Shown in pieces: positions 10,082 to 20,868 of a DNA stretch of 64,000 nt; the first letter of the stretch is position 1, and the number at the start of each line of letters is the position of its first letter. Made by a program: the position numbers and the translations under genes. The stretch is from Saccharum officinarum (lineage: Eukaryota > Streptophyta > Magnoliopsida > Poales > Poaceae), in NCBI GenBank assembly GCA_020631735.1, contig CM036179.1, forward strand, positions 22,683,063 to 22,747,062, given 5' to 3'. The notes under the pieces were generated by a model, which was given only the letters and a program-made list of their open reading frames with translations, was not told the origin of the DNA and ran no database searches.

Positions 10082-12450
10082 CCTTGCTCTAGCCCCCTTT
10101 CAACAGTAATAAAATCATCTTAATGGTTGGTTGCTTAATCCACTAATCAAATTACAAGATCATTGTTCATAATTAAGCACTAGCAATAACTACCCAAATA
10201 CATAACCCATAGGTGACAAGAAAACAAGATATCAATAGCTACATTATAATCTCTATGGTTGTCAAGGAAGACACATGTATATGAATAATATTTTCTGTGA
10301 ATAGGACAACAAGGATGATCCCATGTTATACTTGCCTTTTTTCTAAGGTTAGACTGCTCAGAATCTTCAGCTGTTATCTTTCGGTCTCCAACTTTTGCTT
10401 CGACTGTCAGTCTTCAGATCCTAGTCTTCAGCGCTTACGAACCACGCTTCCTCTACTTACAGCAACTAAGCACAGCAAACAGACAACAAACACATCTGAG
10501 AACAAACATCATACAAAGAAGACACTTTAAAAGGAAGCGCACTAAACGTCATAGCTTGTTGTATTGTTATGAAAACGCAAGAACGACGGATAACGGAGCT
10601 ACCATTAAAGAGGACACATGACTATAAACTTAATGCATATTAGTTATTGAAATAAGATGATAAACATTTTGAAGAAATATTCTAAAATTAGATTAATCAA
10701 TTGAATTACAAAGCTAGGTTTAACCCTGATCATATTTTATTTATATATATATTATAGTATTCAAGTCATCTAAATATTTATAGTTTAGAAAATATAAAAC
10801 ATGAGAGAAGACTAATCGAACTACTTTATGTTTCAAGGTTGCCCAAAAAATCATCATAAATAAAAAGATATTAATGTTGATATTCACCATATTAACATTT
10901 AATATTATTTAAGTCACTTAAGCATATATGATTTAGTAAGCACAGTACGCATGATAACAACAAATCGATCCATCATATCTCGTGATTAGCTTAAGCAAGT
11001 TATAATTAAAAACAAAACATTTAAGTTGTTATTTATCAAGTTAGCATTTTATTTACAAGATGTCGAGATTATAAATCTAAGTTGCTTTTAATAGATTAAA
11101 GATAATAAATATACATCAACAAAATTGCATTTGACGTGGCTTTATATGAATCATGCTTAAATGAGGCAAATTATAATTATAATTAATAAACACATATCTA
11201 AGTGGTCAATAATCATATGTTGACATTTACTTATAGAAGGCTAAAACTATAAAGCTAAGTTCATGCTTAGTTACAAAGGACTGACGTGACAAGATTATAT
11301 ATTATTTTTAATTATAAAACTAATAACAAACATATTAATTAATATAATATTCAACTATATATGGAAAAGCATATGACATGAAAAACATTAGTGCTATTGC
11401 ACAGAGAACGTCGATGCGAATCTAACGCAACTTAATTAGAGCAAAACAGATTTCAAACGAATAAATGCTCGAGGATTAAAGTCGTATAACTATGAAGAGC
11501 ATATATGTACTGTAATATGAAATTATCTACACAAGTCTATCATATATGTAACGCACTTGGACTAAGCAAATTTTAATTTAAAATATATTGTACACTAATC
11601 ATATTAACGTAACTTAATTGGAGCAAAACATATTTCAAACGAATAAATGCTCGAGGATTAAAGCGTATAACTATAAAGAGCAGATACGTACTGTAATATG
11701 AAATTATCTACACAAGTCTATCATATATGTAACGTACTTGGACTAAGCAAATTTTAATTTAAAATATATTGTACACTAATCATATTAATATATTTAATAT
11801 TGAACTATATATATAGAAAACAAGTGACAACTGAACGAAAGCACTTATGTTATAAGGTTGAACTAAACATCTTATAATTCAAAAAAACATTTAGTTTAAT
11901 ATTAATTAGATTAACATTAATTTAGAACAGACTGTCCGTGTTGCGTTTAATTAGAAACTCAATTGCACAAGCATAAATCAAATTAATATCTAACTTATAA
12001 ATTTCAAGGATGTAAGACATTTTAAACATTGTTGCTAACACATAACCTCGATCGGCACTATTGCAAAACAACAAGAACGGATTTAAACCAGAATTTCTTT
12101 TAATTGGAAAGCTATTAAATAAATATATTAATCTAATTACTATTTAAATTAATAAATTCATAATCAAGTGACATGATAAACATCATTACTCACACGTAGT
12201 TTATTCGGCACAATCATGACTCGACACGCATAGCATCGCAACCCTAATTTGTTTTCTAATTAAAAACTATTAAATTATTATTAATCATATTAGTATTTCA
12301 ATCAATAAATTCATAACTAAATGATATGCTAAACAATGCCACTACTGCATAGAGCACGTCGATATGAAATTAACGCAACTGAAGCAGAGTAAAATGGACT
12401 TAAAACGAATAAACTATGGCTAATCTCGTTAGGTGGCAAAACTGTAAATA
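10082..12450. other. AT-rich stretch, no gene seen
   Basis: Very AT-rich sequence lacking long open frames; the best is a 77-codon plus frame (10,297-10,530) with no recognisable motif. It contains a 182-bp tandem duplication (11,423-11,785) and a weaker third similarity near 12,353-12,415. It probably belongs to the interior or distal LTR of the element whose LTR begins at 13,658 on the minus strand, but I see no primer site or coding remnant to prove that. Confidence 0.45.
11423..11785. repeat. 182-bp tandem duplication
   Basis: Two adjacent copies, 11,423-11,604 and 11,605-11,785, both running from TAACG(C/T)AACTTAATT to a CACTAATCATAT end. By eye they differ by only about ten positions plus a 1-bp indel, so the duplication is recent compared with its surroundings. 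Confidence 0.9.
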
Positions 12451-13658
12451 CTTCATTTGTACCTTAGGCTTCTTCCTCACGTGAACGTGGCCATAGCCTT
12501 GAAGCAGCAGGGAGGGAATTCGGATGGGGCTCCGGTTGCAGGGAGAGGCTCCGTCCTAGGACCTTGGCCGGCGGGGCGACATGGCATGTCAGGTGGCAGC
12601 AGCGTGGGAACCACCCGCTGGACCAAGTCATGGGGCCGCGGTGGCGTGCACGAGCAAGGCCTGAGTGGCCATGGTGATGACGCCCAGCCTTGCTCGTACG
12701 AGCAGGAGATGCAGCTGTGCGCGGGAGAGCTATGCTCGAGGCCCTTGGCGGCGCGCTGTGTTTCCCAGAGGGAAGCGCACGGATCCTTGACAGGAAGACG
12801 AGAAACTGCTGTTATTCATGGAGGTCCACCGGGATCTTTGTCGGAAAATACACCGAAAACAAGAAAGGGAAAGGAAACGATCAAGCGAGGATGGATTCGC
12901 GAAAAGAAAAGTGTGCCGGTGAAGAGGACGACGAGACGAATCTCGGGGTGGAAGCGGAATTCGCCGGAGATGTCTGAGGTGACCGAAAAAGCTCGCCAAA
13001 CCTTCGCCGGAAGTTCGCCGGAACGCAAGCGTAGATGCAGAACTTCAGCGAGAGGTGGAGGGAGCTACGAGTGGCGGCTCGCGATAAGGGTTGTACTTCT
13101 GAAACCAGGGTGTCGAGGGCTATGCCGGCATATATATAGTCGTAGGGTTTGAAAACTTTTCGAATTTTCTTAATTTCGGGATTATTTTAATTCCGCGAAT
13201 AAAATAATTCCAGAAAATCTAGAATTACCTTTTAAACCGCGAAAAATAGTCCGGAGCTCAGAAAAATCACGGGAAAAATCCTAGGGACTCTTGGAAAGAT
13301 AAGGAACTCAACTAAATAGGTTTGGGCTTATGAAAGATTGATGAAGAGATCAAGGAAAAAGATTAAGCTCACAGAAATTGAAATTTTAAATCTAGAAAAT
13401 ACCAAAAAGTTTTCCGATGAGAAGTAAACGTCATCCTATGGTATTTTAAAAAAATAATAGCACTCACCAACACCAAAGACAAGCATCAAACCAACACCAC
13501 ATTATCAAATTAATATGAAAAAGTTTAAAACCATAATTTTCTATATTTAAATTAGCAGCAACTTAACTTATCTAATAAATTTATTCAAATATTGAAATCA
13601 TTTATTTTATTTAGTGTTTTTCATGCACAACCCAAAATAGGAAATTTTGGGTGTGACA
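12451..13658 (-). repeat. LTR 5' part (minus strand) with TATA-like promoter
   Basis: The right edge on the minus strand starts TGTCACACCCAAAATTTCC, a typical gypsy LTR start. About 520 bp in, a TATA-like CTATATATATG lies at 13,129-13,139, followed by a GC-rich block (about 13,120-12,480) as expected downstream of an LTR promoter. The 231-codon plus-strand frame at 12,457-13,152 runs antisense through this GC-rich block and shows no known motif. The far end of the LTR is not defined. Confidence 0.5.
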
Positions 13659-16600
13659 ACATATAACATATATACTCAATTGCATTTTTAGAAATTAGGA
13701 GGCTTAAAATGTTCCGGGGCTTGTATGGGATCCGACTCAAGTCAGTGTTTGTCGATGACGCTCGCTTGGCGAGCGTCCCTCATTATAGCACTTGTCCAGT
13801 CCTTCCATCTGCGGGATAGATTCACCAACACCATCTTCGGGTTCAGCTCCACATCATGTTCTTCACGTGGTTCATCTAGCGTACCTAAATGAGATGCAAG
13901 ATGCAAGTGTATGAATACATGGGAATGCAATAGATGATGCATTACACACTAATTAAGGCAAGTACAAGGTTACACTAAATACACATAAGCACTTCGCATT
14001 GCCTAATTAAACATCACACAACCTATCATGCTAAGATAGCAAGGAAGCAATACCAAACATGACATAAGATTTACAAAGTCTCAGGTGTACTAACTTCATC
14101 ACCAAGGACATGAATCACACTTAGTAACATGCAAGCAAAGTAACCAAGCATTCATGTTTTTCAGCAATTCTAGACATACATTCAGTAGCTAAGTAACTCA
14201 ATCTTATCTGGAGTTCTATAAATCCAAATAACTTGCAAGAAGATATTCTAGAAAGCTTATGAAATTCGCTACATTTCATTTAATATCATTATAGCATAAT
14301 TCACAAGTTAAGTAAGTCAAAATTACAAAGTTCCAGAAATCTGTTCCTGACAAACAGAGAGGAGCCATCTCTGATTCCCAACTTGAAACATGCATAACTC
14401 ATAAACTACTTGGCCAAATACCACCAAAATTTAATATAAGTTAGACTAATGAGTTATCCACAATTTTGTTATAGATAAGATGCTCATAAAACATCATTAA
14501 TATGGGGGTAATTTATATTGCCCCCAGAACTGTCCAGAAACTAATAATTGCAAGAAATAATTATTAACTTATATTGCAAACATATAATTGGATAAAACCA
14601 ACTTTACCAACATGTCACACATGACTAATGAACACCAGAAAACATAAGGTCCATTCCTAAATAAATTCTTTTAATGTATTTTCTTAATTTATTTAAATAA
14701 TTAGGTGGAATTATGAACACATATAAAAAGTATACAATAAATTCTACCAAAATTTCATATGCTCCCAATAGTCTACTGTACAAATTTCATATCATTTGAG
14801 TAAGCATAGCAACCTATATGAAAAAGACAAATTACTATTGCAAGAAATCATGTGAGAGCAGGATACACTAATAACTCACTCGTATAGCAACCAAAATTCA
14901 TGAAATTTTTACCACACATCAAACATCACATGAGTAGCATGCCACAAAAATTTCACTTCATTTGGAGCCCTACAACTACGGTTATGAAAAAGACAAATGC
15001 AACTAGCATTGAAAACCTAGATGCATAAATCTATTTTTATAGCTAAAACTTTAAACTAAAACATGATATATTATAGATCTACTGCATAGAGAATTACACA
15101 CGGATTCCAAAAAAAATCCTCATTTTCTATTTTATGAATTTCCTATGATTTACTATGCATTATTAAAATTTTACCTGATTTACCACAAATCAGTCCTTAC
15201 GACACTATTCACATGAGTCTGCGGGTGTGCACTTATACCCCTGGCTTTAGTCGAATTTCAACCTGAGGTCCTTGACGGAAATAAAACTGAGGGGGTCATC
15301 GGGGAGCTCGCGGTTTGGCGGAGGAAGGCCACGGTGGTGGCTGAGGGGCGAGGAAGCACGCGGGGGTCCCAGCGCACCCGCGGGTTGCCGCGGTTCATGC
15401 CGCGGTGGCCCAACACGGCCTGGCCGCACACGGCCATGGCATGAGGGTGGGGTCACATAGTGGTCGTGCTGCTCTGGTGACCAAGGGAGGCAGAGAAGTA
15501 GTGCACTAGACTCGCGAGAGGGTGGAGAAGCTTCTGGTGGTGGTGGTTTGGCACGCAGCGGTTGGTAGCAGTGGGAATGGCAGTGGCCGAGCTTGAGCTC
15601 GCGACATCCATGGTGTTCGCGCTCCCCGACGCCGAGCAGAGCGAGGTAGAGACGGAGAGAGTGGAGAGGGATGGGGAGAGCGCCCTGGTACTTCTCCACT
15701 TTGGCTCAGGGGCACTGACACGTGGAGGGGTACGCGGCAAGGGGTGGGAACGCGAGCTCAGCGTGGATGTCCACGCGTCCATTTCATTAAACACATGGTG
15801 TGCAGCGAAGTGGGCAAGGTGGGAGCTTGTTCTGGCCGGTTTTGGGCTGATTTTGGACATGGGCCCAATATGAAGTTTGTTGTGCTAATGATGCTCTACA
15901 ACTTTGATTAAGGGACCACAAGCATTAGGGCTCTGATTAGCGGCTAATTAAAGTCTAAGTTAGCATTGTCAACACATTTTACTATGATCAAGGAAACCCA
16001 AAAGGGTGATAAAAATGGGTCCAATTCAAGTCAATTTCTTCCTAGACCTTCCCCATATGGTTAGCTCCAACTTTTATTAAGGGATCCAACCAAGTTGCTT
16101 AATAAAAATTGGAGAACACGGAATGCCAACACGTCAATGTTAGTTAGCGAAAGAACCAACTCTTGTTTTGGGAACCAATTTTTAAGATCCAAATGAGCTC
16201 CAATTCAAGTGAGACTTGTTTTGTTGTCATCTCAATATATTGTACTCCAATTCATATTAAATAATCCAATTGAGCTGCTATATGAAATTGGAAGATAAAA
16301 TGTCGCGAACATGTTGACTTGATGCTGCGATTAGGGACTTAGAATATTTTCTGCTCTCCAAAAACAGCAGCTGATTCAATCTCGTGAGCTCTATTTGACC
16401 AATCTAGAAGCCAAACTAGCTCTTGACCATTTAACAAAGTATGTTCTACATAATATGAAATACAACTTTTGTTAAAGGTCAAACCTCATAACTAGTACAG
16501 AAGTCAAACTTTTACTTTGGTCAAAGTAGCAACTCGATAAAGCCTAAACTAGAGTTTTAGACCAATTAAGACATTTTCTTGACATTTGCTCAATAGGAAC

Positions 16601-17093
16601 CCTTCATGACTTTTGTTGTAGAGTTCATCTAGAGTCATTTGGGAAATGTTGCAAGGTTTGGTTGATGGTCTATAATTCCATTCACTTAATGTTGCAATTC
16701 CAACACTTGGTAAAGTCATTGAAACAAAGACATGACATATCATTTCATGTGACTTTTTGATTCCAAACTCTATGAAACTTTTCTAGGGATCACTATAGAT
16801 AGAGAGTGATATGAGACACATGAAAGAAGTGACATCAACACTCACTTGCATTACTAAGCATGAGCATCTAACATACACACATTGAAACACAAATAACAAG
16901 GGTATGTTGCATATGTTTGAAGGAGATGTTGCAAGCACATTCTATATATACATGTTTCACATGTTGCACTAGTGCATCACATATGTTTCACAAGTGTGTT
17001 GCATATGTTCCATGCTCATATATGAACAAATGATGCTTAGGCTCATGCAATGAAAGTGCCAAATGCAAGCCTAACACATGGGGTGTTACATGG
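13659..17093 (-). repeat. Truncated large gypsy LTR, related to the LARD LTR
   Basis: The right edge on the minus strand starts TGTAACACCCC. The order of blocks matches 29,535-32,708: the conserved AACCAAACCTTGCAAC block (about 16,620-16,665), the GC-rich block with a minus frame ending near LKFD (15,247), and the CCCCGGAACATTTTAAGCC block near 13,705. It is clearly diverged from those LTRs (roughly 75-80% by eye in the best blocks). The left part is missing; it stops at 13,659 against another LTR start. It interrupts the Athila-like element immediately after its reverse transcriptase begins. Confidence 0.72.
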
Positions 17094-17270
17094 ATGGATT
17101 CTTCCTGAGAGAGTTTACCACTTATGATCACAGGAGAATCCTGATCATTATTGAGAAAAGCATATCTAAGACTAGAAGGCAGGGGTTTAGGCTCAATGGT
17201 GGGCTTAGGTGGTTCTAGCAACTCATTTAGAGGTTCAGTCTCCGTAGGATTTTCTTCTTCCTCCTTGATG
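17094..17270 (-). pseudogene. Start of reverse transcriptase region, Athila-like
   Basis: The minus frame from 17,221 reads PPKPTIEPKPLPSSLRYAFL and then DSPVIISGKLSQEE, the conserved linker and beginning of the reverse transcriptase region of grass gypsy polyproteins. It is cut within a few codons of SQEE by the LTR starting at 17,093. It is out of frame with the gag-protease segment upstream, so at least one frameshift lies between. Confidence 0.7.
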
Positions 17271-17421
17271 AAGAACTAGGCATCATCTTCACGGTTGGGT
17301 TTGATCAAATCATCAAGAGATGCAACCTTAACCTCTTCCATTGGGTCTTCATCAAAAATTGTCTCACTCTCAGCATTTAGAGAATGAGTAATGGGTATAG
17401 AAAGATTAAAGTTTTCCCAAG

Positions 17422-18711
17422 TCATATATTCAACTTCTCCGTTTGTCCTTCCTGAATAAGTCTTTCGATTGGTTGTCCTATCAACATGTCAAACTCTATG
17501 ATATCATAGACATAAAAGCTCAAATGAACCTTAGTTTCTTTTATGTGGATAGGAAGGACATACAATATACCCAAACTCAGGAGAATATGTCCTAAGAGAC
17601 CTTTCAATAACTTTGTTGTTGGGGTTAATGGCATGTATGTTAATAAATCATGAGCAAAAGATACAAACATGATATTAACACCCACAACTAGATTATAAAG
17701 AGCATCGAAAGGAGCTTTGTTAATTTGGTAATGAATGGACATAGAAGGTGAATCTAAGCAAATCACATTAGAGAAAAGCTCTGATTCTTCTAACCATTCA
17801 TTGCTTATAATGGATACTAGCTCTTTCATAGTCTTTTTAAGAAAAGCTTCCTCAGAAGGGTCTAAAGGTTCTTCATAAGATGATTTACTAGACTTCTAGG
17901 GTCTCCTCATCATATGGTAATTCGAGGTATTTCCATATTCATTAAAAAGTTCATCCTCGATTTCAAGCATGAAATCCAAAATTGGAGTTTCCTCCTTTTC
18001 CGGTGGTTCGGGATCTGGGGCAGCTGAAACTTGTGTTTGGTCTGGCAAAGATTCAAGTTCAGCTATCTGAGATTCTTCCTCTAATGGCTTCTCTTCTACT
18101 TCTTCAGGGATGTTCTCTAAGATTTTCATAAGAATGTTTCTCTCTGAACTAGCAGAGACATGCAAGAATGAGCCTCCTGAAGCCGTATTAAGAAGCTTTG
18201 AGGTTTTCCTATCAAGACCCATATAAAAGTGTTGAAGAAGAATAGGATCTTGAATGGCAAGGTCAGGGCCGATATTAATGAGAGTATTAAAACATTCCCA
18301 TGCCATGCCTAGAGATTCTTTTTTCTTTTGTTTAAAAGATAGAATCGTTAAATGAAGTCTGACTACCCTAGAGATGGGAAAGAATTGTAAGCAAAAGCTA
18401 GAACATAAGGCTTCCCAATCTCCTTATCTACTCCCTATGGTGAGGTTATACCAACGTTTAGCTTTTCCTATCAAAGAGAAGGAAAAAAGCTTTCATCATA
18501 AGGCTTCGTCTGACACGCCTGCAAACTCATTTAGGTGGGAATAGGGGTTTTCATCATCTTTGTCTGAAAAGGGTTGATCCTGAACCATGTTGATTAAGCA
18601 CAGACGTAGCTCATAGCTAGGTGCTAGGATAGGCTTTACAAATTCTTGTAGCTGTAAGCGTGCGCTCGTGGGTGCTCCATATTTATAGATATGGGTGGAT
18701 TCTAGATCCAT
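17422..18711 (-). pseudogene. Athila-like gag-protease pseudogene
   Basis: From a start at 18,711 (MDLESTHIYKYG) one frame stays readable to 17,422 with in-frame stops (at 18,496, near 18,420 and at 17,896). The N-terminal third has the retrotransposon gag core (NPYSHLNEF, WKLFSFSLIGKAKRWYNLTI). A middle acidic linker follows, rich in Glu and Pro. The C-terminal part resembles the protease domain, with FDALYNLVVGVNIM where the Asp-Ser/Thr-Gly active site should be (the catalytic Asp is absent) and FDMLIGQPIE near the end. Gag would package element RNA and the protease would process the polyprotein; neither can work here. Confidence 0.75.
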
Positions 18712-18784
18712 GGTAAAAGAAAAGATAAAAGTATAATGATACAAGGATAAGCTAGGTTCAAAATTAACTCTGCAACTGTTTCCT

Positions 18785-18797
18785 GACAATGGCGCCA
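18785..18797 (-). promoter_or_regulatory. Primer binding site, Athila-like element
   Basis: On the minus strand TGGCGCCATTGTC lies 8 bp after the LTR end (...ACTAACA). TGGCGCC(G/A)TTGTC is the primer-site style of Athila-type gypsy elements, usually assigned to tRNA-Asp. Confidence 0.7.
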
Positions 18798-18805
18798 GAA
18801 ATACT

Positions 18806-20032
18806 TGTTAGTAAATATTAATGCACACAGAAATAATCCTCAAGCTCACGGATATTACACTGATGTAGCACTTCACCGGGAGTACCCAGTTTTATATCAA
18901 ACTCAAGAAAACATGTGTGAGAATAACTAAATCTAACTTAACCCAACTTCACAATCAAGGCTAGGTAATAGGAGCATAGAGTAGACTACTAAGGTCTTCT
19001 AGTTCTAACTTTGGTAAGCTTTGTCTTCTATTGTTCAATTCTAGGGAAATTACTAAAGAAAACACAGGTAGAGTATGTTTCCTATAGTAACAAAGTCCTG
19101 CTAGGCCTACTAATGGGAGGTGGACTACAAACGATTCAACAAGGCTATAAGAGTCACCATCACGAGCTACCACTGATCCAAAAAGTAGGCTACATCCACG
19201 AGTAACCAGTCTAAGCACTATGCTTACACTATGAATACTACTTTAACTCAGGAGCTACAAGGATTAAAGTACTCAAAAGAGAGTCGCAAACATGAAGAAC
19301 AATATAAAAAAGATGCTTACTTGAATTAGAAGTTGATTACATGAGAAATCCAGAAGCAGGCTCAAGAAGAACTTGATTCCACCAGGGTACAAGCCATAGA
19401 GAGAACATCGATAGGCCCGATCTCCTCTAAACTCTTTCCTCTCACTCTATCTCACTATCTCTAATTTAAGACTAGATCCTATCGAGGACAAATCTTCTCT
19501 TGATTGCTAGCTCTAGATCCTGGTGCACACATGGATTAGGGTTCCTGGCTTCTTAGCCCTCAGGATCTAACTTGGTTTAATGCCCTGAGGGGGTGCAAGC
19601 AGGTATATATAGGTCAGGGCATCAATCCTGAGCCCTCGGATCAAACCAACTTGAATAAACGGTGTAGATGCATCCTAGGAGGTGATGGAGAACCGACATA
19701 GCAATGAGGATGATAGGTGGGACCCCTAGGGGCTGGGCAGCCTCTACGAGGAGCCAGTCGGCCCACCTGGCAGTGGCTTGGCCTCCGCTTCGGTGGAGAG
19801 TCTCCTAGAGTCTTCTAGAGTCTTCCCATGTCAGTTATGTGGCATAATTATGAGATTTCCCTTGACGAACAGGTCCTCCTTGGCGGTATTCTGATTAAAT
19901 CCTGCTGAAAACATAGATTCATCAAAACTCATGGAATTTGTTAGTTTAAACACCTAAGTCTACAGTGGTGATCCATTTTAGTCATTTATGCAGGTTATAT
20001 CGATGGTTGATGATGTATGTTAACTACCGTCA
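18806..20032 (-). repeat. LTR of the Athila-like element
   Basis: 1,227 bp; on the minus strand it starts TGACGGTAGTTAAC and ends CTAACA. A related, diverged LTR lies at about 53,390-54,885 with the same TGACGGTAGTTA start. The interior includes a TATATATAGGTCAGGGC-like stretch near 19,602 on the plus strand. No gene is present in it. Confidence 0.78.
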
Positions 20033-20811
20033 ACTTGCATCTAAAGGCACTTGGTGATTGTGTTCCGCTATGGATTTGGCTTGTTACTCTTGGTGGTTGC
20101 CGCCACTTAGGTGGCTTGGTGTAGTGAGGATCATCGAGCGGAGGTTGGTGATTGTCTTCGGCTCCAGTCTTGGTGATTGTGAGGGGTTCTTGACCTTTCC
20201 CTGACGGAGAGCCAAAAGGTACTCTAGTGGATTGCACATGGCTTGTGTGATCCTCATCTTGTATTGGTTGTGTGGCACCCTATTGCGGGTTTGGCGTGTG
20301 ATGCCATTTAGTGCGTGAACCTTCTAGTAAGTGAATCACCACAACATGGACTAGCTTGCCAGCAAGCAAGTGAACCTCGGTAAGAAATCTTGTGTCATCA
20401 TTATTTCAAGGATTTTATTAGTTTTCTTGTGATTGATTGATTGGCTCTATCTTGTGATTGGCTCAATTCCTCAACATGGTGGTATAATCATCATCATCCC
20501 CTCTTGTATCTACTTTCCTAGTGTGTAAGATAAGCTCTTTAGTGTAAATAGTTTTGAGAGCTAGCTTGCGTCGAGTATAGTGGTTAGTGAGACTCTTTAG
20601 TTAATCTTTGAGAGCTCACTAACTTAGTGTAGTGACATAACCATTGTGTGGATAGAGACCATAGAAACTAGTATTGTGGTAGGTGGATTGCATTTTTAGT
20701 AGGCTAGCACAACATTCGCTTCACCTCATATTTGTCTAACCGGTTTGCTAAGTGTTGTTGTAGAAATTTTTAATAGGCTATTCATCCCCCTCTAGCCATT
20801 AGGACCTTTCA
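20033..20811 (+). repeat. Copia 5' LTR, truncated at its left
   Basis: It matches the 3' LTR from 28,031 to 28,098 and then 51,176-51,857. It ends ATTAGGACCTTTCA just before the primer site. Its upstream part was displaced by the Athila-like element at 20,032. The missing U3 promoter region survives only in the 3' LTR. Confidence 0.82.
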
Positions 20812-20813
20812 AG

Positions 20814-20825
20814 TGGTATTAGAGA
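20814..20825 (+). promoter_or_regulatory. Primer binding site, copia element
   Basis: TGGTATTAGAGA two bases after the LTR end resembles the initiator-Met tRNA primer site (TGGTATCAGAGC) with substitutions, as expected for an old copy. Confidence 0.7.
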
Positions 20826-20868
20826 TGTGGTCACCGTGATTTGAGGCTTAACAACCTATGATGTGAAA

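Larger units (their letters stand above)
17094..20032 (-). mobile_element. Athila-like Ty3/gypsy element, 5' half
   Basis: A minus-strand element comprising an LTR (20,032-18,806), primer binding site, gag-protease pseudogene and the start of reverse transcriptase, cut at 17,093 by an unrelated LTR fragment. Its right end abuts the truncated 5' LTR of the copia element: the bases after 20,032 continue a sequence that is intact at 28,031-28,098. This shows the Athila-like element landed in the copia LTR. The left half and target duplication are lost. Confidence 0.75.

Noticed and set aside
12457..13152. 231-codon plus-strand open frame
   Set aside because: It runs antisense through a GC-rich LTR block, has no known motif, overlaps other frames on both strands, and lies downstream of a minus-strand TATA-like site.
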